Positions 1 through 11,908 of a stretch of DNA of 64,000 nt are shown here, one piece after another (positions within the stretch are counted from its first letter, which is position 1; each line of letters opens with the position of its first letter). The stretch covers positions 32,872,730-32,936,729 of the forward strand of contig NC_088778.1 in assembly GCF_954871325.1 (NCBI RefSeq), in the 5' to 3' direction. The translations under genes were made by a program, and so were the position numbers. Under the pieces are notes generated by a model. That model worked only from the letters and a program-made list of their open reading frames with translations, had not been told where the DNA came from and ran no database searches. Source of the stretch: Gordionus sp. m RMFG-2023. Lineage: Eukaryota; Nematomorpha; Gordioida; Chordodea; Parachordodidae.

Positions 1-47
1 AAACAATATATAATATGAAATATTATGAAATAAAGACTATTATTTTT

Positions 48-193
48 CAGAGTTGTTAAAAGATACTTTTTAAATGGATCTAGATACAGATACATTCTAA
101 AATAATATCTAGATACAGATATTTTAATCAAAAATCTATCTAGATACAGATATAGATACCACATTTTTATATCTAGATCCTTTAACAACTCTG
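48..193. mobile_element. hAT-like MITE, family D copy 1
   Basis: A 146-bp element begins CAGAGTTGTTAAA and ends with the inverted complement TTTAACAACTCTG. It is flanked on both sides by the same 8 bases, TTATTTTT (40-47 and 194-201). Eight-base duplications and CAG ends are typical of hAT transposons. The inside repeats the word TAGATACAGATA several times and has no ORF. A second copy lies at 43997-44133. The perfect duplication suggests a fairly recent insertion. Confidence 0.75.
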
Positions 194-859
194 TTATTTT
201 TAATAAATTTAAGGCCTGTTTCTGCTCATTTCGCTTGAAAAATAACCGCCCATTACTTAAAAAAAAAATTTCCAACCTGCCCGCCATCCGCCAAATGTTG
301 AAGATATTTTAAAAAAAACCTGAGCATGCCCATTCAAATTATGAGCTGGCTGGTTGGGCGGGCGAAAAACACGCCCAACGCGGACTCTAGCCTAGGCTGT
401 ACACAAATATATCAAAAATAAATCGAACTTAGGACAGAGCCTAAATATATTATAAGATGCTTCGATGGTTCTATAAATGCTTCGCCAAGAAAAATGCTTG
501 TAAAAAGTTTCAAATACAAATTTAAATTTTATCCAGTTTCAAAAAGTAAATTTTTTTTATATATAATAAAATTTTGTTATAAAAGTTGTATAATAATATA
601 CAGAGTTAAATATCAATTTTAAATTAATATAAAGTAATCACAAATTTTTCGTGTGAAAAAAAAAATATTAACGAATATTTAAGGTAATATGAAGACCTGA
701 GCAGGATTTGGTGGGGTGCTTATTAGTCATTATTTGACAGAAATTTTTTAATATAGTAAAAAAACATCCATATTTATGAGAACACCTATAATGACATTAT
801 GAAGATTGTTGACTGTAATTTTTTGTAAATTACATATGACAGTTTTAAGTGACAGCGAG

Positions 860-1076
860 TATATCAATATTGAGAACCTGAAAGCCCCGGCCTAGCCCAA
901 GCACACGGGTATACGGGTCGGACTGCATTTTAATTATTTTAAATATACCCGGGCCGGGTTTTAAAATTTAAAAAAAAATACACAAGCCGGGCATTTTAAA
1001 ACCGAATATTTTAAATCGCTATTATTATCTATAAAAACCGAACTCGATCGAAAAAATCCGGGCCTCGATCCTTGAT
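860..1076. repeat. GC-rich hairpin repeat, family E
   Basis: GGCCCGG/CCGGGCC words alternate with AT-rich loops, and both ends carry complementary GC blocks. The same vocabulary occurs at 1331-1473, 29736-29830, 43655-43740, 50437-50648 and 63890-64000. It is probably a short non-autonomous DNA transposon. Confidence 0.45.
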
Positions 1077-1330
1077 ATTTATAAACAATAAAAAAATTCT
1101 TATATATAATGGTAATTTTTTGGTACAAGATGATTGATATATTCGAAAATAGATTTAAATCTTCAAAAAAGGAAAATGTCGTATATATATCTCATGATGA
1201 ATAGCATTGCAGAACAAACAAGATATTTTAAAAAATAGAAAACAATAGCAAAAAATATTATTAAAAAAAAAAATTGAGGTCAATAATATAAAATTCAGCT
1301 TTTTAGATTAATATATATATAATTTAAATT

Positions 1331-1473
1331 AGGGATCTGCAAAAGTAAGACGCGGCACGTACCCGGCCCAAACGGGCTTCGAGGCGAGCCGGCCTTCGGG
1401 TTGGGTCGGGCCTATAAGAAAAATCGGGCCGGACCGGGCTTGAAATATTAGGCCCGATGCAGATCAATAATCT
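1331..1473. repeat. GC-rich hairpin repeat, family E, with short terminal inverted repeats
   Basis: The left end reads GGGATCTGCA and the right end TGCAGATC. Between them lies a strongly GC-rich stem (about 1350-1455) containing CCCGGCCC, GGGTCGGGCC and CCGGACCGGGC. CTGCA-type ends resemble hAT MITEs. No ORF is present. Confidence 0.45.
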
Positions 1474-2347
1474 TAATATATAAAATATTCTCATATTAGA
1501 TAATTGTCGAGGTATCCCGATGGAACAGTCAGAATTCTAAAAATAGTTCATTTGTGTTGGCTATATTCTTCCACCAGAATATTTTATCCAAAGCTTTATT
1601 GAGTATTATCCAATTTAAATATATCAACAAAATAGTCTTTCTCGTCCAATTTATATAAAAGAAATAGTAAAAAATTTTGTTTTGTTTTGTTTTATGTTTA
1701 ATTATATTTTTCTCTTAAGTCTTAATAATATAGAAGGAATTCACACATGTTTTAAGTTTCATTTTTTCCAGCTGTTTTCATCTTTTTTGACAGGTTTTTA
1801 TTTTCGGCCGAGTTTTTTTTGGCAAGCTTTTTAGTTTTTCCCATTTATTACCCATCTAAACAATTATTTAATACTTCAATAGAGAATAATCATGTTATCT
1901 CTTTGATATAATTTATCCCTAAAGAACAGAACAACTTCAATTTAATGGCGTTTTAAATTTATACCCTTCTAAATTAATAATTCCAAGACGGTTTAAAAAT
2001 TTTTTTTTTTAAATCGGGCCTAGCTAGCGGCTGTTTAAAAGATCGGTGAATTGGTTCTCTCTACGATCATCTACTCACGATTATGATCCAACTCAAAAAA
2101 AAGTGCCTCTCAGCCCATCTGATATATTTAAATTTCTATTCGTTTATTTATAATCACATGGTCTGTCAGATTTGACGGATTATTATATAAAATATTTTAA
2201 AAAAAAGATTAAAAATTTATTAAAAACCAATTTTTTAATATTATCTTAACCCTAACCCATATTTTTGAAACCTTTAATTAACCCTAAACTATATTTTCTT
2301 ACCTTAAATCCTATCTCATTTCAAATACTTGTTTATAATTTACACCC

Positions 2348-2640
2348 AATGACATATAAAATTACCTAGATTGACCATGCATTTATTAAAAGTGTACATC
2401 AATGAAAAACAGCTGGGGACTCCATTTTGATTACCCATATCATTATTAAAAATTTTAAACGAGAGGCCAATTCGTTCCCTATGTCTGACGCAAACTTTAT
2501 TAAAGGATTACCTGATCATCGAGATAATAGAGAAGCAAATTATCAATTTAAATAGTTTTTTAGATGGGAATAATTTCTATATGGGTTACAAAAATGGCGG
2601 GCCCAGCTGATTTGTATTAAACTACGCTTCAAGTGCAAGT
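2348..2640. mobile_element. Mutator-like MITE, family B copy 1 (right end missing)
   Basis: It starts AATGACATATAAAATTACC and shares its length with copies at 11569, 14122, 36393 and 47729. Shared internal words include ACAGCTGGGGAC, GAGAGGCCAATT and ATGGCGGGCCCAGCTGA. The right terminal repeat is not recognisable, so this copy is truncated. Confidence 0.6.
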
Positions 2641-2958
2641 CAGTATTGATTTCACCCAATTAAAAAAAATCTTTCAATTGAACACTCCTTGAGTTGAACT
2701 AATATCCTACCACCTAACCTACCCACCTCTTACCTTCTCTGGGCTAACTTTATTAAAATTTTATTTCACTGACGTTCTTATCACCCCAGCCCACTCTTCC
2801 CCATGGTAGAAAATGTCCGATAGAAAATGTTTTAACATGTAATTATTTATTTCCAAATTGTCTATGATCATTGTTTAGATGTAAGAGGTTATAAAAAAAC
2901 AAACAAATAAATGCAATTTATAAAATCAATCAATCAAAAAAAAAATTCTATTTTTTAC

Positions 2959-3599
2959 TGACTTGTCATCGAATTTATCCTTCCAATCGCCTTTGAAATA
3001 GATGGCACTCGTGACCACCATCTTCGTATCTTCGCCTAACGAACCTGTCGGCAGTAAATTTTCGATTTTACCTTTGGTAGCTTTAGAAATGTCCTTATTA
3101 ATGGCCATTTCAGAATTTCGAGAATCGTGAGCTAGATCCAAATTTTTGTAGAGCACCGATTTGTAAATATTGGCCAGAGATTGGGTGAAGGTGGGATTGG
3201 CTAGAAAATTCTTATCCGAATACAGAGCGTTCGAAATCTCTAAGGTAACGTTAGGAGCCGCTATTAGGGCCCGCGTCACGTCAGCTAAGGTTTTGTGAAT
3301 CAGATCTTGGTTACCCTCGGTCAAACCTTTGATCACGGTTTCGTTGTAGTGCAGACCTCGAGCTAATTGGGAGAAGGTATCAGCCCTGGATCCCAAGAGA
3401 ATCACGGAGAGCACTTGGACAATGTTAAAAGGAGAGAATATCACATTTTTATCGCCCGCCTTCGTCGCAAGGATAGTCTTCAATAAGTCTAAAGCGAATT
3501 GGTCATTCGCGGCGGCTAGTTTCGAATCGAATGTTTTGACCCCGTTAGGTCTTGAAACCGAGTTCGACCCGTGTTCAAATGTCCATGACGCGATTAAAA
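2959..3599 (-). CDS. Serpin, 5' exon only (partial gene)
   Basis: The minus-strand reading encodes the N-terminal half of a serpin, a serine-protease inhibitor that traps proteases with a C-terminal reactive loop. Visible family features in order are a helix A with AAANDQFALDLLKTI, the strand motif NVIFSPFNI, the helix F region with KGKIENLLP, and the highly conserved TSAIYFKGDWKDKFD. A donor site follows as AAGTCA|GTAAAA, giving the lower boundary. The upper boundary is less certain. Acceptor-like CAAG occurs just above 3599 and again near 3558, the frame has no Met there, and a stop lies farther up. A short 5' exon, perhaps with a signal peptide, must therefore lie elsewhere. The family usually has about 375-400 residues, and about 200 are here. 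The second half with the reactive loop was not found in 1-2925 and probably lies left of the window, so inhibitory activity cannot be judged. Confidence 0.85.
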
Positions 3600-4570
3600 C
3601 TTGAAACAGAAATTTCCAATAATTTATATATATTTAAACCAAGTGTATACAGAAGGTAAAAAAATAAGATTACCCAAAATACTTAATTTTTAGAAAAGAA
3701 AATATAAAAATAAAAAAGCTAACAAAATTACGAGCAAAAATTTCACCTTTTTAGAAAAATTAAATAATAACAAAAAATAAAATTAAATTATTTAAAATTA
3801 AATTTTCAAAACAAACAAACAAACAAACTTACCTTGTAAAAACAATTTTACCAATGACATTGAATATTTCCAATATTTTCCGAAATTTAAAAAAATATTT
3901 TTAAAAATTTAGAGAATTAGTCTTTTTTATTAAATATAATAAATTAAGTTTTGAAAGCCAAAATTTTTATTTTTAAGATGTAATATCAAAAAATATATAA
4001 AATTAAATTACGATAAATAATAATATATAAAATAATAATAATGAAAAAACTTTAATATAATATATATATTTTTTTTTATTTTGAATAAGAAATCTTTAGT
4101 TTTGTCAACAATCATGACATTTTTTTTTTCTTTTAAAATTATCATATTTTTTTTTTTGTAATAAAGATAATTTTTTATAATATAAATTTATCATGTTAGA
4201 TCCTGTTTCTGTTTTTTTTCGTTTTATCTTCTTTTTATGTACAAAAATTACAAATTTATATCATAATAATTTTTAAGTAATGATGTCAATTGGGAAATTT
4301 TACGATAAATCCGTTTTTAAAATTCGTCGAAATTTTTAAACATTGACTAATATAACGTTGTTGAATTTCCATTTTATAAGTCTTATCAGTTTTCATGTTG
4401 TTAAAAACTTAGCGGAAACAATTCGATTAAACATCATAAGAAAATTTTCATTATATAACGTAAATATATATAAGACCTTTTTGTTTTTAAATGTATTAGT
4501 TACTAACTGATAAATACTTTAGTTTAATAAATAATAGTGCGCATGCGCATAAATTGAGCGTTCGGCCCTT
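3600..4570. other. Non-coding AT-rich sequence upstream of the serpin exon
   Basis: The stretch is AT-rich with homopolymer A and T runs. I see no exon, promoter element or RNA gene. It may be the serpin's first intron. Confidence 0.4.
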
Positions 4571-4574
4571 CAAA

Positions 4575-4912
4575 TGGCATCGCGCGAATTGAAATTACCG
4601 CTTGGCGATAGTGGCCATTTAAAAAAACGCAAATAGGTTTGCTTTTTCGATACTTTTATTCTATTCTTTCGTTTTGTAATATTATATAAAAATGTAAGGA
4701 AAAAGAAATTAAGTAAATAAAAAGGCAGACGATAAAAATATCTTAAAATGGAATATTTTAGAAAAGTAAATAAAAAGGCAGACGATAAAATATAATTTTT
4801 CAAAGACAAATTCTTTTTAGTTATAAAATTTTTTGAATCGACGGATATTAATAAAAAAAAAAGAAGGTAACCTCAAATTAGACGGGAAGCGTTACGTTTT
4901 TTTTAAAAATTA
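4575..4912 (+). repeat. Interspersed repeat family I, copy 1
   Basis: The segment matches, in reverse complement, 40675-41015. Shared words include AATCGACGGAT, the AACCTC...AGCGTTACGTTTTTT stretch, and CTTTTTCGATACTTTTA. It contains an internal duplication of about 30 bases (GTAAATAAAAAGGCAGACGA twice, near 4715 and 4768). The apparent 79-residue minus-strand ORF inside it is a by-product of the repeat. Confidence 0.5.
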
Positions 4913-4914
4913 AA

Positions 4915-5860
4915 ATGAAAGGATCAATTTTTTGCAAGCTCTATTATATACATACCCCGTAGAACGAATATACGCGAAGACAGCGTAATCATAAAAATAC
5001 CCTCCCCCCCACCTATAGAGGTATCATCATGTATGGGATCTACAGATTATCGAAAATATATGATACACGTTTCAACTCCTTCATGGGTGATAAAATTGCA
5101 TTCGTGTAATTTCTGGAGTGATAATGAATGAATGAGGTAGTTAGTATTAGAGAATTGTTAATTTCATTTCATAAACCAAATATAGGCTTATTTAGAATGA
5201 AGCTAACTATATCGTCTCGGTTGTTAAGTAAAATGTATTTAAAAAGTTATAGATAGGTTAAAATTTAAAATTGATGGTAGTCCTTTTATTTCTCCCCCTT
5301 TAGTCCTCAAGGAAAGTTTAAAAATATTTTATTTGCACAAGACAATGGGCTTGGGAGTGGATAAAACATTTTGAGTAGCACAAGTGTTATAAAACAAATT
5401 TAGGAATAGTTTAGAAAGTAATAGTACTAACTACCACATGGAAACATATAAAGAATATAAGGAATTTATTATAAAAAGTTTGGAAATAGGTTATATTCAT
5501 CGCTTCAGTGTTTATTAACCCCACTAGGAAAATTTAAAAATATTTTTTGTAACAAACCCCCTATTTTTTTCAGCGATTGTGTTTAGCAGATTAGTTTTGC
5601 GAAGATTATGAAGATAGTTCCATTGATATTAATATCATTTTTTCTCATTTAACAGGCGAGAAAATTTTCAAGTTTAAATTATACTATTGGACGGGATAAA
5701 ATATTTAGATAGGAGTGGTTTTAATAAAAACAAATCCTTTCTTTCTTTTTTTACTCCACGAGGTAATATTTAAAGATGTGAAAGTGAAAATAGTTTTCAG
5801 ATTATACTGAGATAAGATGTTTTAGAGTCGAGCAGTTGCTAAAAAGAAGGTTCAGGATAC
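4915..5860. other. Non-coding stretch
   Basis: AT-rich sequence with no convincing coding potential. It includes a short C run near 5001. I see nothing further that can be named. Confidence 0.4.
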
Positions 5861-6013
5861 TTCGAAATGGATCTTTGCACCTCTCGGATTTAGGGACATA
5901 GTGTTGCTTCTGGGAACAGATTAAGATTTTGGCCAAAATAATATTGTGCAAGCATAGAGATTTGGCAAATAGAGGTTCAAGCCTTTCTGCATAGGCAAAA
6001 TTTCCTTACTTAC
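5860..6013. repeat. Worn family A-like MITE fragment
   Basis: The segment has the family A core in order: ATGGATCTTTGCACC, TTGGCCAAAATAATATTGTGCAAGC, GATTTGGCAAATAGA, and TTACATAATATTA at its end. It runs straight into the microsatellite that follows. No terminal repeats remain. Confidence 0.35.
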
Positions 6014-6021
6014 ATAATATT

Positions 6022-6357
<336 letters not shown>

Positions 6358-6899
6358 AAAAATCAACTAATCCCACATCTTTTACAGTCTAGTGGTAGAG
6401 ATATATCTAAACCAAGCCTGATAGCCAAATCATTTCTAAATTCCTTATTTGTATGCTTGAGTAAGCTTTTAAACATTTGTCACCTGATTTATCCATGACC
6501 AATGAACGAAGATTTAGTACACGCTGTGCGTCAGTGCGGGTCGTTACTATATTTTTACCCTCTTAAGTCAATTTTTTAGCCGGCTAAAAAAAATCGGTTA
6601 AACCAAGTTATTAGCTGAAATCTATCACTTTAGTCTCGGTGAGTTTTGCATTAAAAAGGGAGCAACTCAAATTTGGAAGAAACTTATATAAATTAAAAAG
6701 CTTTAATATTAACGGATTTTCTCCGGCAAGCGCTTGAAGATTTGGCAGATTAGCCGATATTTAGACATTACCCACTATAGCTCATTCCTCGAAAGTAGAT
6801 AATAGAAGGAGCCTGACACGATTGAAGCATCCCGATCCTTTTGTGAATTTAGAAAGGGGATAAATTGCGCCAAAGGATGTTTCAGCAGACCAGCATATC

Positions 6900-8560
6900 G
6901 AAGCATTGTTTAGCACGATGTCCTCAGAAGATTACATTAATTTGAAAATTTAGATTTTTAGTTTTTTTTATAAAAATAAAGATGAAATAAATGAAATTAA
7001 TGCAAGGAGTAATAGTGATCCTAACCCAAAACCCGTCAGATTTTGTTGGTAGAGTGGTTAGCATTTTGGTGAAATTTATAAGGTTGACTTTATTCGCCAA
7101 ATGATCTAAAGCAGAATTGTAGAAACGCCTGATGGGAACGTAAATGCTTGTTGAGATTTTTGAATAAAGATTAATCAGATTATCAAAATAATTTGGATCC
7201 ATGAAGATCCTCCTAATTGGTGACCCAAGAACGAAGATTTTATCTTTAATCACACGAGGAAAAAAAAGATCAATAATTGGTAGTTGAATATATTTCTCAT
7301 TAATTTTAGGACAAATTTAGTTGATGAAAATTTAGAATGATGATATCTACAGCTTTAATTATTTTACTGATAAGACCCGACGTTCAGATCTAGATTACAA
7401 TTGGTTTTTATTATTTCATATGATGTTGTTTATAGCTAAGCAGTATGAAGGTGGACTCAATGGATCCCCCTTGTTGCATTCTTCGTGCTGAAAAGGATAG
7501 TTTGATTGCCACATCGTAATATGGTAGGGATACAGCTTGACCTGGATATAATTGAAATAATATGTAAATCACTAAGAATCTTTGGATTAAAAAAAATTAC
7601 TATTTGAAGTATTGAAGACATTTTTTTATGCACAGTTTTACGAATGCGGTGTTCTGAAGCATGGATATCCAAAGTAATCCTTGCCGAATGACTAGCTGTT
7701 TCGCATCCCGCTTTAATGCCAAACCCCTAATTGGTGTTAGGAGACAGCAATTCTGGTAACAGACTTTTTTTATATGTTTGTATATAATTTTTGAGATAAT
7801 CCTTCCTATAACTCCACCTACAGCAATTGGGCTGATGCCTTGATCTGGCTTCTGTAAGACGATTAGTCTTGCTCCAAAGAATAGTGTGAAACCAATGGTT
7901 GGGGTAGACCACATTAACTATTAGGTTACGAAGATCAGTCAATGCCGGGATCAGAGAGCAAGAATTGTCAAACTGTCCCAATACAAATCAATCCTCCTGC
8001 GGAGACTAATAAAAATGAATAATAGCTTCGAGTACCTCATCTAGGGTTAATTTGATTGAAGGTGTCTTTAATAATGAGAAAATATTGTTATTAGCCTTAT
8101 CCGGAAGTCTGGAAAGCAGTTCATTAAAAATTTATATTGTATCAGGAGAAATTTGTTCAATGTTAAAAAAAAAACCTTCTAAAGCACCCTTGCTATTTAA
8201 AAATATTTATATTTTTTTTCGATATAATTTTAGCCAAAGATTTTTATTTTTTGATATATACATATCTGAATTATTATTAAAAAATTTAATTAAATTATCT
8301 TTGATAGATTTTGATGTGGGAGATTCTTTGTCTTCTGGGACCTTAAGTATGTGAAAAGTAATTGGAATAATCTTTAATAACAAATTATTGCAATCTTGTA
8401 ATATTGATTTGATTATGTTTACCAGGAAGGATTGTTCTGCTGATCTGGCTCCACGAGGTAGCCTGGATAATGTTGGGGGAAGTGTGTGGCCAAGAATGTG
8501 TTAGACCATCAATAATCTGGATCCTTCGAAAATTTAAATTTTCAACTTTTTAGGTATCGC
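6900..8560 (-). mobile_element. Reverse-transcriptase fossil (non-LTR-like, PIAVG type)
   Basis: Two neighbouring minus-strand pieces recall the RT family that carries a KPDGGIRPIAVG-like motif. Around 7600-7914 there is LIVLQKPDQGISPIAVGG followed by an RIISK block and a weak NAF-like palm motif. Around 6990-7253 there is a thumb-like piece with VLGSPI and a Y-x-LR-like end. Both lie in the order expected on the minus strand. More upstream sequence, to about 8560, looks like a heavily worn N-terminal part. The element is broken and old, with many breaks; no terminal repeats were seen. Confidence 0.5.
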
Positions 8561-9385
8561 AGAATCATGTTGAATATTGATACTTTGATACTTATCCTGA
8601 AAAGTTAGTAAAATTGTAATGCAAATCATTAGATGATGCTACTAAAATAAGAATTTTGATTTTCCAGTTCAATATTGGTAGGTATGCTTAAAGTAGAAGG
8701 TGGTATAAAACTAAGAAGTGGACCCTGTAGTCTGAATCCTACATCTGGACAATGTTGGGTCATGGAGACTAAATTTATTATCTTTAATTAGAAAATAAAG
8801 CTTAAGGCAATATTGAATCTTGACAAAAAAAAATAATCGTCGAAGTTTTTATTTGTGCAAAATGTTTTCATTAAAAAAAGAATATGTATATTTGAATTTT
8901 TTCTTTGTAAATATTAATTTTTTTCCTGTAGGTAATTTTAGTAATTTATATTTAAAATACTTATTTTTAAAATGTATTTTTTTTATTATATATTCAGATA
9001 CTTTTTTGTGTATTTTGTATCTATATATATATTCAGATACATATATTTTTGAAAAATTGTCAAACCCTTAGCACAAGTCCTACTCGTACAGGTCTTACAT
9101 ATTAAAGATTATAAACATGGTAATTATTATTTTTGGCATAATGATTACAAAGAAAATTAACGATATAATGTAAACCTCTCTTTAAATAAAATCATTTTGC
9201 ATTATTTTTTGCTTCTTTTAACCCCCTTTGGTTCGTAGGCTTATATCTTAAACATCAATTTGAAAGGGAAAAAAAAAGGTAATTAAATATTTATCGGAGA
9301 TTAACACCGCTTAATTCTGAATTAATTGATAAATTAATTAAAAGAAAATTAGATTTTAACATTATAAGCTATTACTTTTTTTGTA
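8560..9385. other. Non-coding AT-rich stretch
   Basis: The Phe/Tyr/Ile-rich plus-strand ORF at 8820-9071 is what very AT-rich DNA gives by chance. No gene or repeat is identifiable. Confidence 0.4.
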
Positions 9386-9772
9386 ATTAATATCGGCAAT
9401 GTGTTATTTTTACAAACTTTAAATCACTTTTTTCAGCGTCGGTTTTTTTTTAAAAATTTAAAAAATCATAGGATTTTAACCGAAAATATATTTTATCATG
9501 TTTGGAATACTTATCTATACTAATTGTAAACAAATTTTTGCTATTAACCTTTGAGACTTATATAATAAATTACTATGAAATTTAAAAGTTCTTGGAAAAA
9601 ATTGTCTGAAATTCATGGGGTAGGTAGATAGATATTCCAAGCATGATGGAAATTTCCAGTAAAAATCATATTTTCTAAGTTTTTTTTTAAATAGCGCGCT
9701 CAAAATATGATTTAAAGTTGAAAAAATAACACACTTGCCCCGGGAAAAAAACGTATTGACGCTAACATATGG
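9386..9772. mobile_element. Foldback element, family C copy 1
   Basis: The left part reads GGCAATGTGTTATTTTT...TTTAAATCA and the right part is its inverted complement, ending GACGCTAACATATG. The middle carries the paired words GGAATACTTAT and GATATTCCAAGCATGATGG. The same 360-400 bp structure occurs at 29083, 46502 and 61113. No ORF is present, so it is a long-terminal-inverted-repeat MITE. Confidence 0.6.
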
Positions 9773-10138
9773 AATTTATTATATTTTATACTAAACTATT
9801 TGTTCTAGACCAGCTTATTTATTTTTGAGAGATGAAATTATTGAGAACCCTTTAATCCATACTCTTTCAAGAGCAAAATATCGATCTCCTCACTTCTTAG
9901 ACCCAAATAAAAAATTTTTTTCTATTTCTAGAAAACAAATGTAAATTGATTCAGTTATTTATACAAAAATAGCCAACGTTCTATAATAATTAACCCATTT
10001 TATTTTTAAAAAGATTTTTTAAAAAAAATCAACATTTTTTTCCCAAAGAATAACGAAAATATGTAAATAGTTATAAAAGAATAAATTTTGATGACTTAAA
10101 TTTCCTAAATAATACGTTAAAAGTAATGTTTTTTTTTC

Positions 10139-10324
10139 TAGTGTTGTTAAAAGGCTCGTTTTGAGCCGATTTTTAAGAACTGCTAACTCAATATTTCACC
10201 CGGAAAAATATCACGCAAGCCTGATGATTTTGCTCATAGAAGAAACAAGGTCTAGACATATATTCTAGAGATCTCTGGACCTAGGCACTATTATTCTGGC
10301 TAAAATATTGAGTTAGCTACACTA
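10139..10324. mobile_element. hAT-like MITE, family A copy
   Basis: Starts TAGTGTTGTTAAAAGGCTCG and ends with a shortened ACACTA. The inner palindrome pairs CTAACTCAATATTT with AAAATATTGAGTTAG. The non-palindromic centre contains CGCAAGCCTGATGATTTTGCTCATAG. The right outer arm has been lost. Confidence 0.65.
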
Positions 10325-10616
10325 AATGATAATGTAAATATGAATGGTGTAAAAGTAATAAATTTTAATGACACAAGTTTACTAAAACAATACAAGTCTA
10401 AAAAGTATATATGTGTTTTAAAAATTTCCCTCCAAAAAAAAGATAACGTAAATAATATATAAATAGTTTGATTGAAGGTAATAAATCTCGATGACTTCAC
10501 TTTCCTTCCAATATACGTCTAATATATTATATGTTTTTTAATTTTTAAAAACAAAACAAAAAAAAACAAATTTGAAAAGGAATATATATACTAACATGAT
10601 AATAATAAAAATGCAT

Positions 10617-10780
10617 TAGTGTTGTTAAAAGACTCTCTTTGAGCCTATTTTTACAAACGACTAGTTCAATAAGGAAAATTATTGTGCGGGACTACAAAGG
10701 ATTTGCACATCCATTTACGAAATCTTGAGGTTTAGACAATAATTTTCTGGCTAAAATATTAAGTTAGTCGTTTTTCAAAA
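10617..10780. mobile_element. hAT-like MITE, family A copy (worn)
   Basis: TAGTGTTGTTAAAAGACTC at the left is followed by the family A core with TTCTGGCTAAAATATTAAGTTAG. The central part differs from other copies and the right end is missing. It sits about 300 bp from another family A copy. Confidence 0.55.
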
Positions 10781-11568
10781 CAATAAAATGTATCTATAAG
10801 GTAATTATGATATTTAGTCGTAAAATTACAAAAAAAACCTAAAAAGAGCTGCCCCAATGCGTAGATGTCCGTTCCTGGCTTTCCAAACGCTTTTAGGACA
10901 ATTTTGTTATGATAAATAGAAATATCAAAGATTATGATATAGAATTCCTTTTTATTATACGTAGTATAATATAAATTGGTATAATTCAACAATAGTGGAG
11001 AAGAGAAGAGAAGAGAAGGACAAGCGCAAATTTGATCTTTTATATATTATTCTTTAACTTTATTGTAAATTATCTTACGGAACTAATGGCATCTACAAGA
11101 TAAATGTGGGGGAAGGGGGGGGGAGGTTGAAAATTTCTTTCCCAAGGAAAATAGGGATTTTTTTTATATATATCGACAAAACCAGATTTTTTTAAAAAAA
11201 AATTAAAACGCCTACAAACAATAATTGTGCTATTTGCGAACCTTAAATAAGCTAATTTTATTTTAAAAAATTTTATGATCCGGTTTTTCCGAATCAAACT
11301 CACGCATGCGTAAAATTATTTATCTTAAATTTGAGACATTTTTTTTTAGGATATTGCGCATGCTCGACTAAGGCAATCGTGTAATGATATATTACATAGG
11401 CATACATTCTAAAGTTAAAAAAATAATTGTTTGAGGTCTTATATCTTATGTTTATAAACCTTCAAGATGAATATTCCCTAGGACCTTCAGATCGCTTAAC
11501 TTTGGAAAACTCCAAAGCAGCTTAGCCAAATTATGTTCCTGAAAAAAAAATTGATTATTGGCAACTAC

Positions 11569-11908
11569 GCAATGACATCCAATAATACCTAGACTGATGA
11601 TCCATTCATAATAATGTATTTTGAAAGCGTCGTTGAAATGCAAATCAGCTGGAGCCGCCATTTTGGTAACCCATATAAGTAATTATTCTCATCTTAAAAA
11701 CTACTGATTGAGAACTCGTTTCCTTATTATCTCGATGATCAGGCAATTTTCTTTAATAAAGTTTGTGCCAAACATAGGAATAAATTGGCCTCTCGTTAAA
11801 AAATTTTAATGATCATATGGGTAACCAAAATGGCGTCCCCAGCTGTTTTCATTGATGTACACCTTTAACGAATGCATCTTCAGGTATTATTTTATGCCAT
11901 TGACATCT
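11569..11908. mobile_element. Mutator-like MITE, family B copy 2
   Basis: CAATGACATCCAATAATACC at the left faces GGTATTATTTTATGCCATTG at the right. The order of inner words matches copies 3-5. It contains no gene; ORFs on both strands are chance readings. Confidence 0.7.

Larger units (their letters stand above)
202..2347. other. Intergenic AT-rich DNA with GC-rich repeat patches
   Basis: No coding region is visible. GC-rich patches at about 205-400, 860-1076 and 1331-1473 stand out from the AT-rich background; the last two are annotated separately as family E. The rest is poly-A/T-rich sequence with no recognisable signal. Confidence 0.6.

Noticed and set aside
2247-2290. TTAACCCTAACCC, possible telomere-like repeat
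   Set aside because: Only two neighbouring units and one distant partial unit; not a telomeric array.
8820-9071. Phe/Tyr/Leu-rich ORF that could look like membrane segments
   Set aside because: Composition is what random AT-rich DNA gives; no family motif or splice context.
10759-10992. Minus-strand reading with PGTDIYALGQL, like a protein-kinase subdomain
   Set aside because: The match is about ten residues in AT-rich DNA with no other kinase motif on either side; probably chance.
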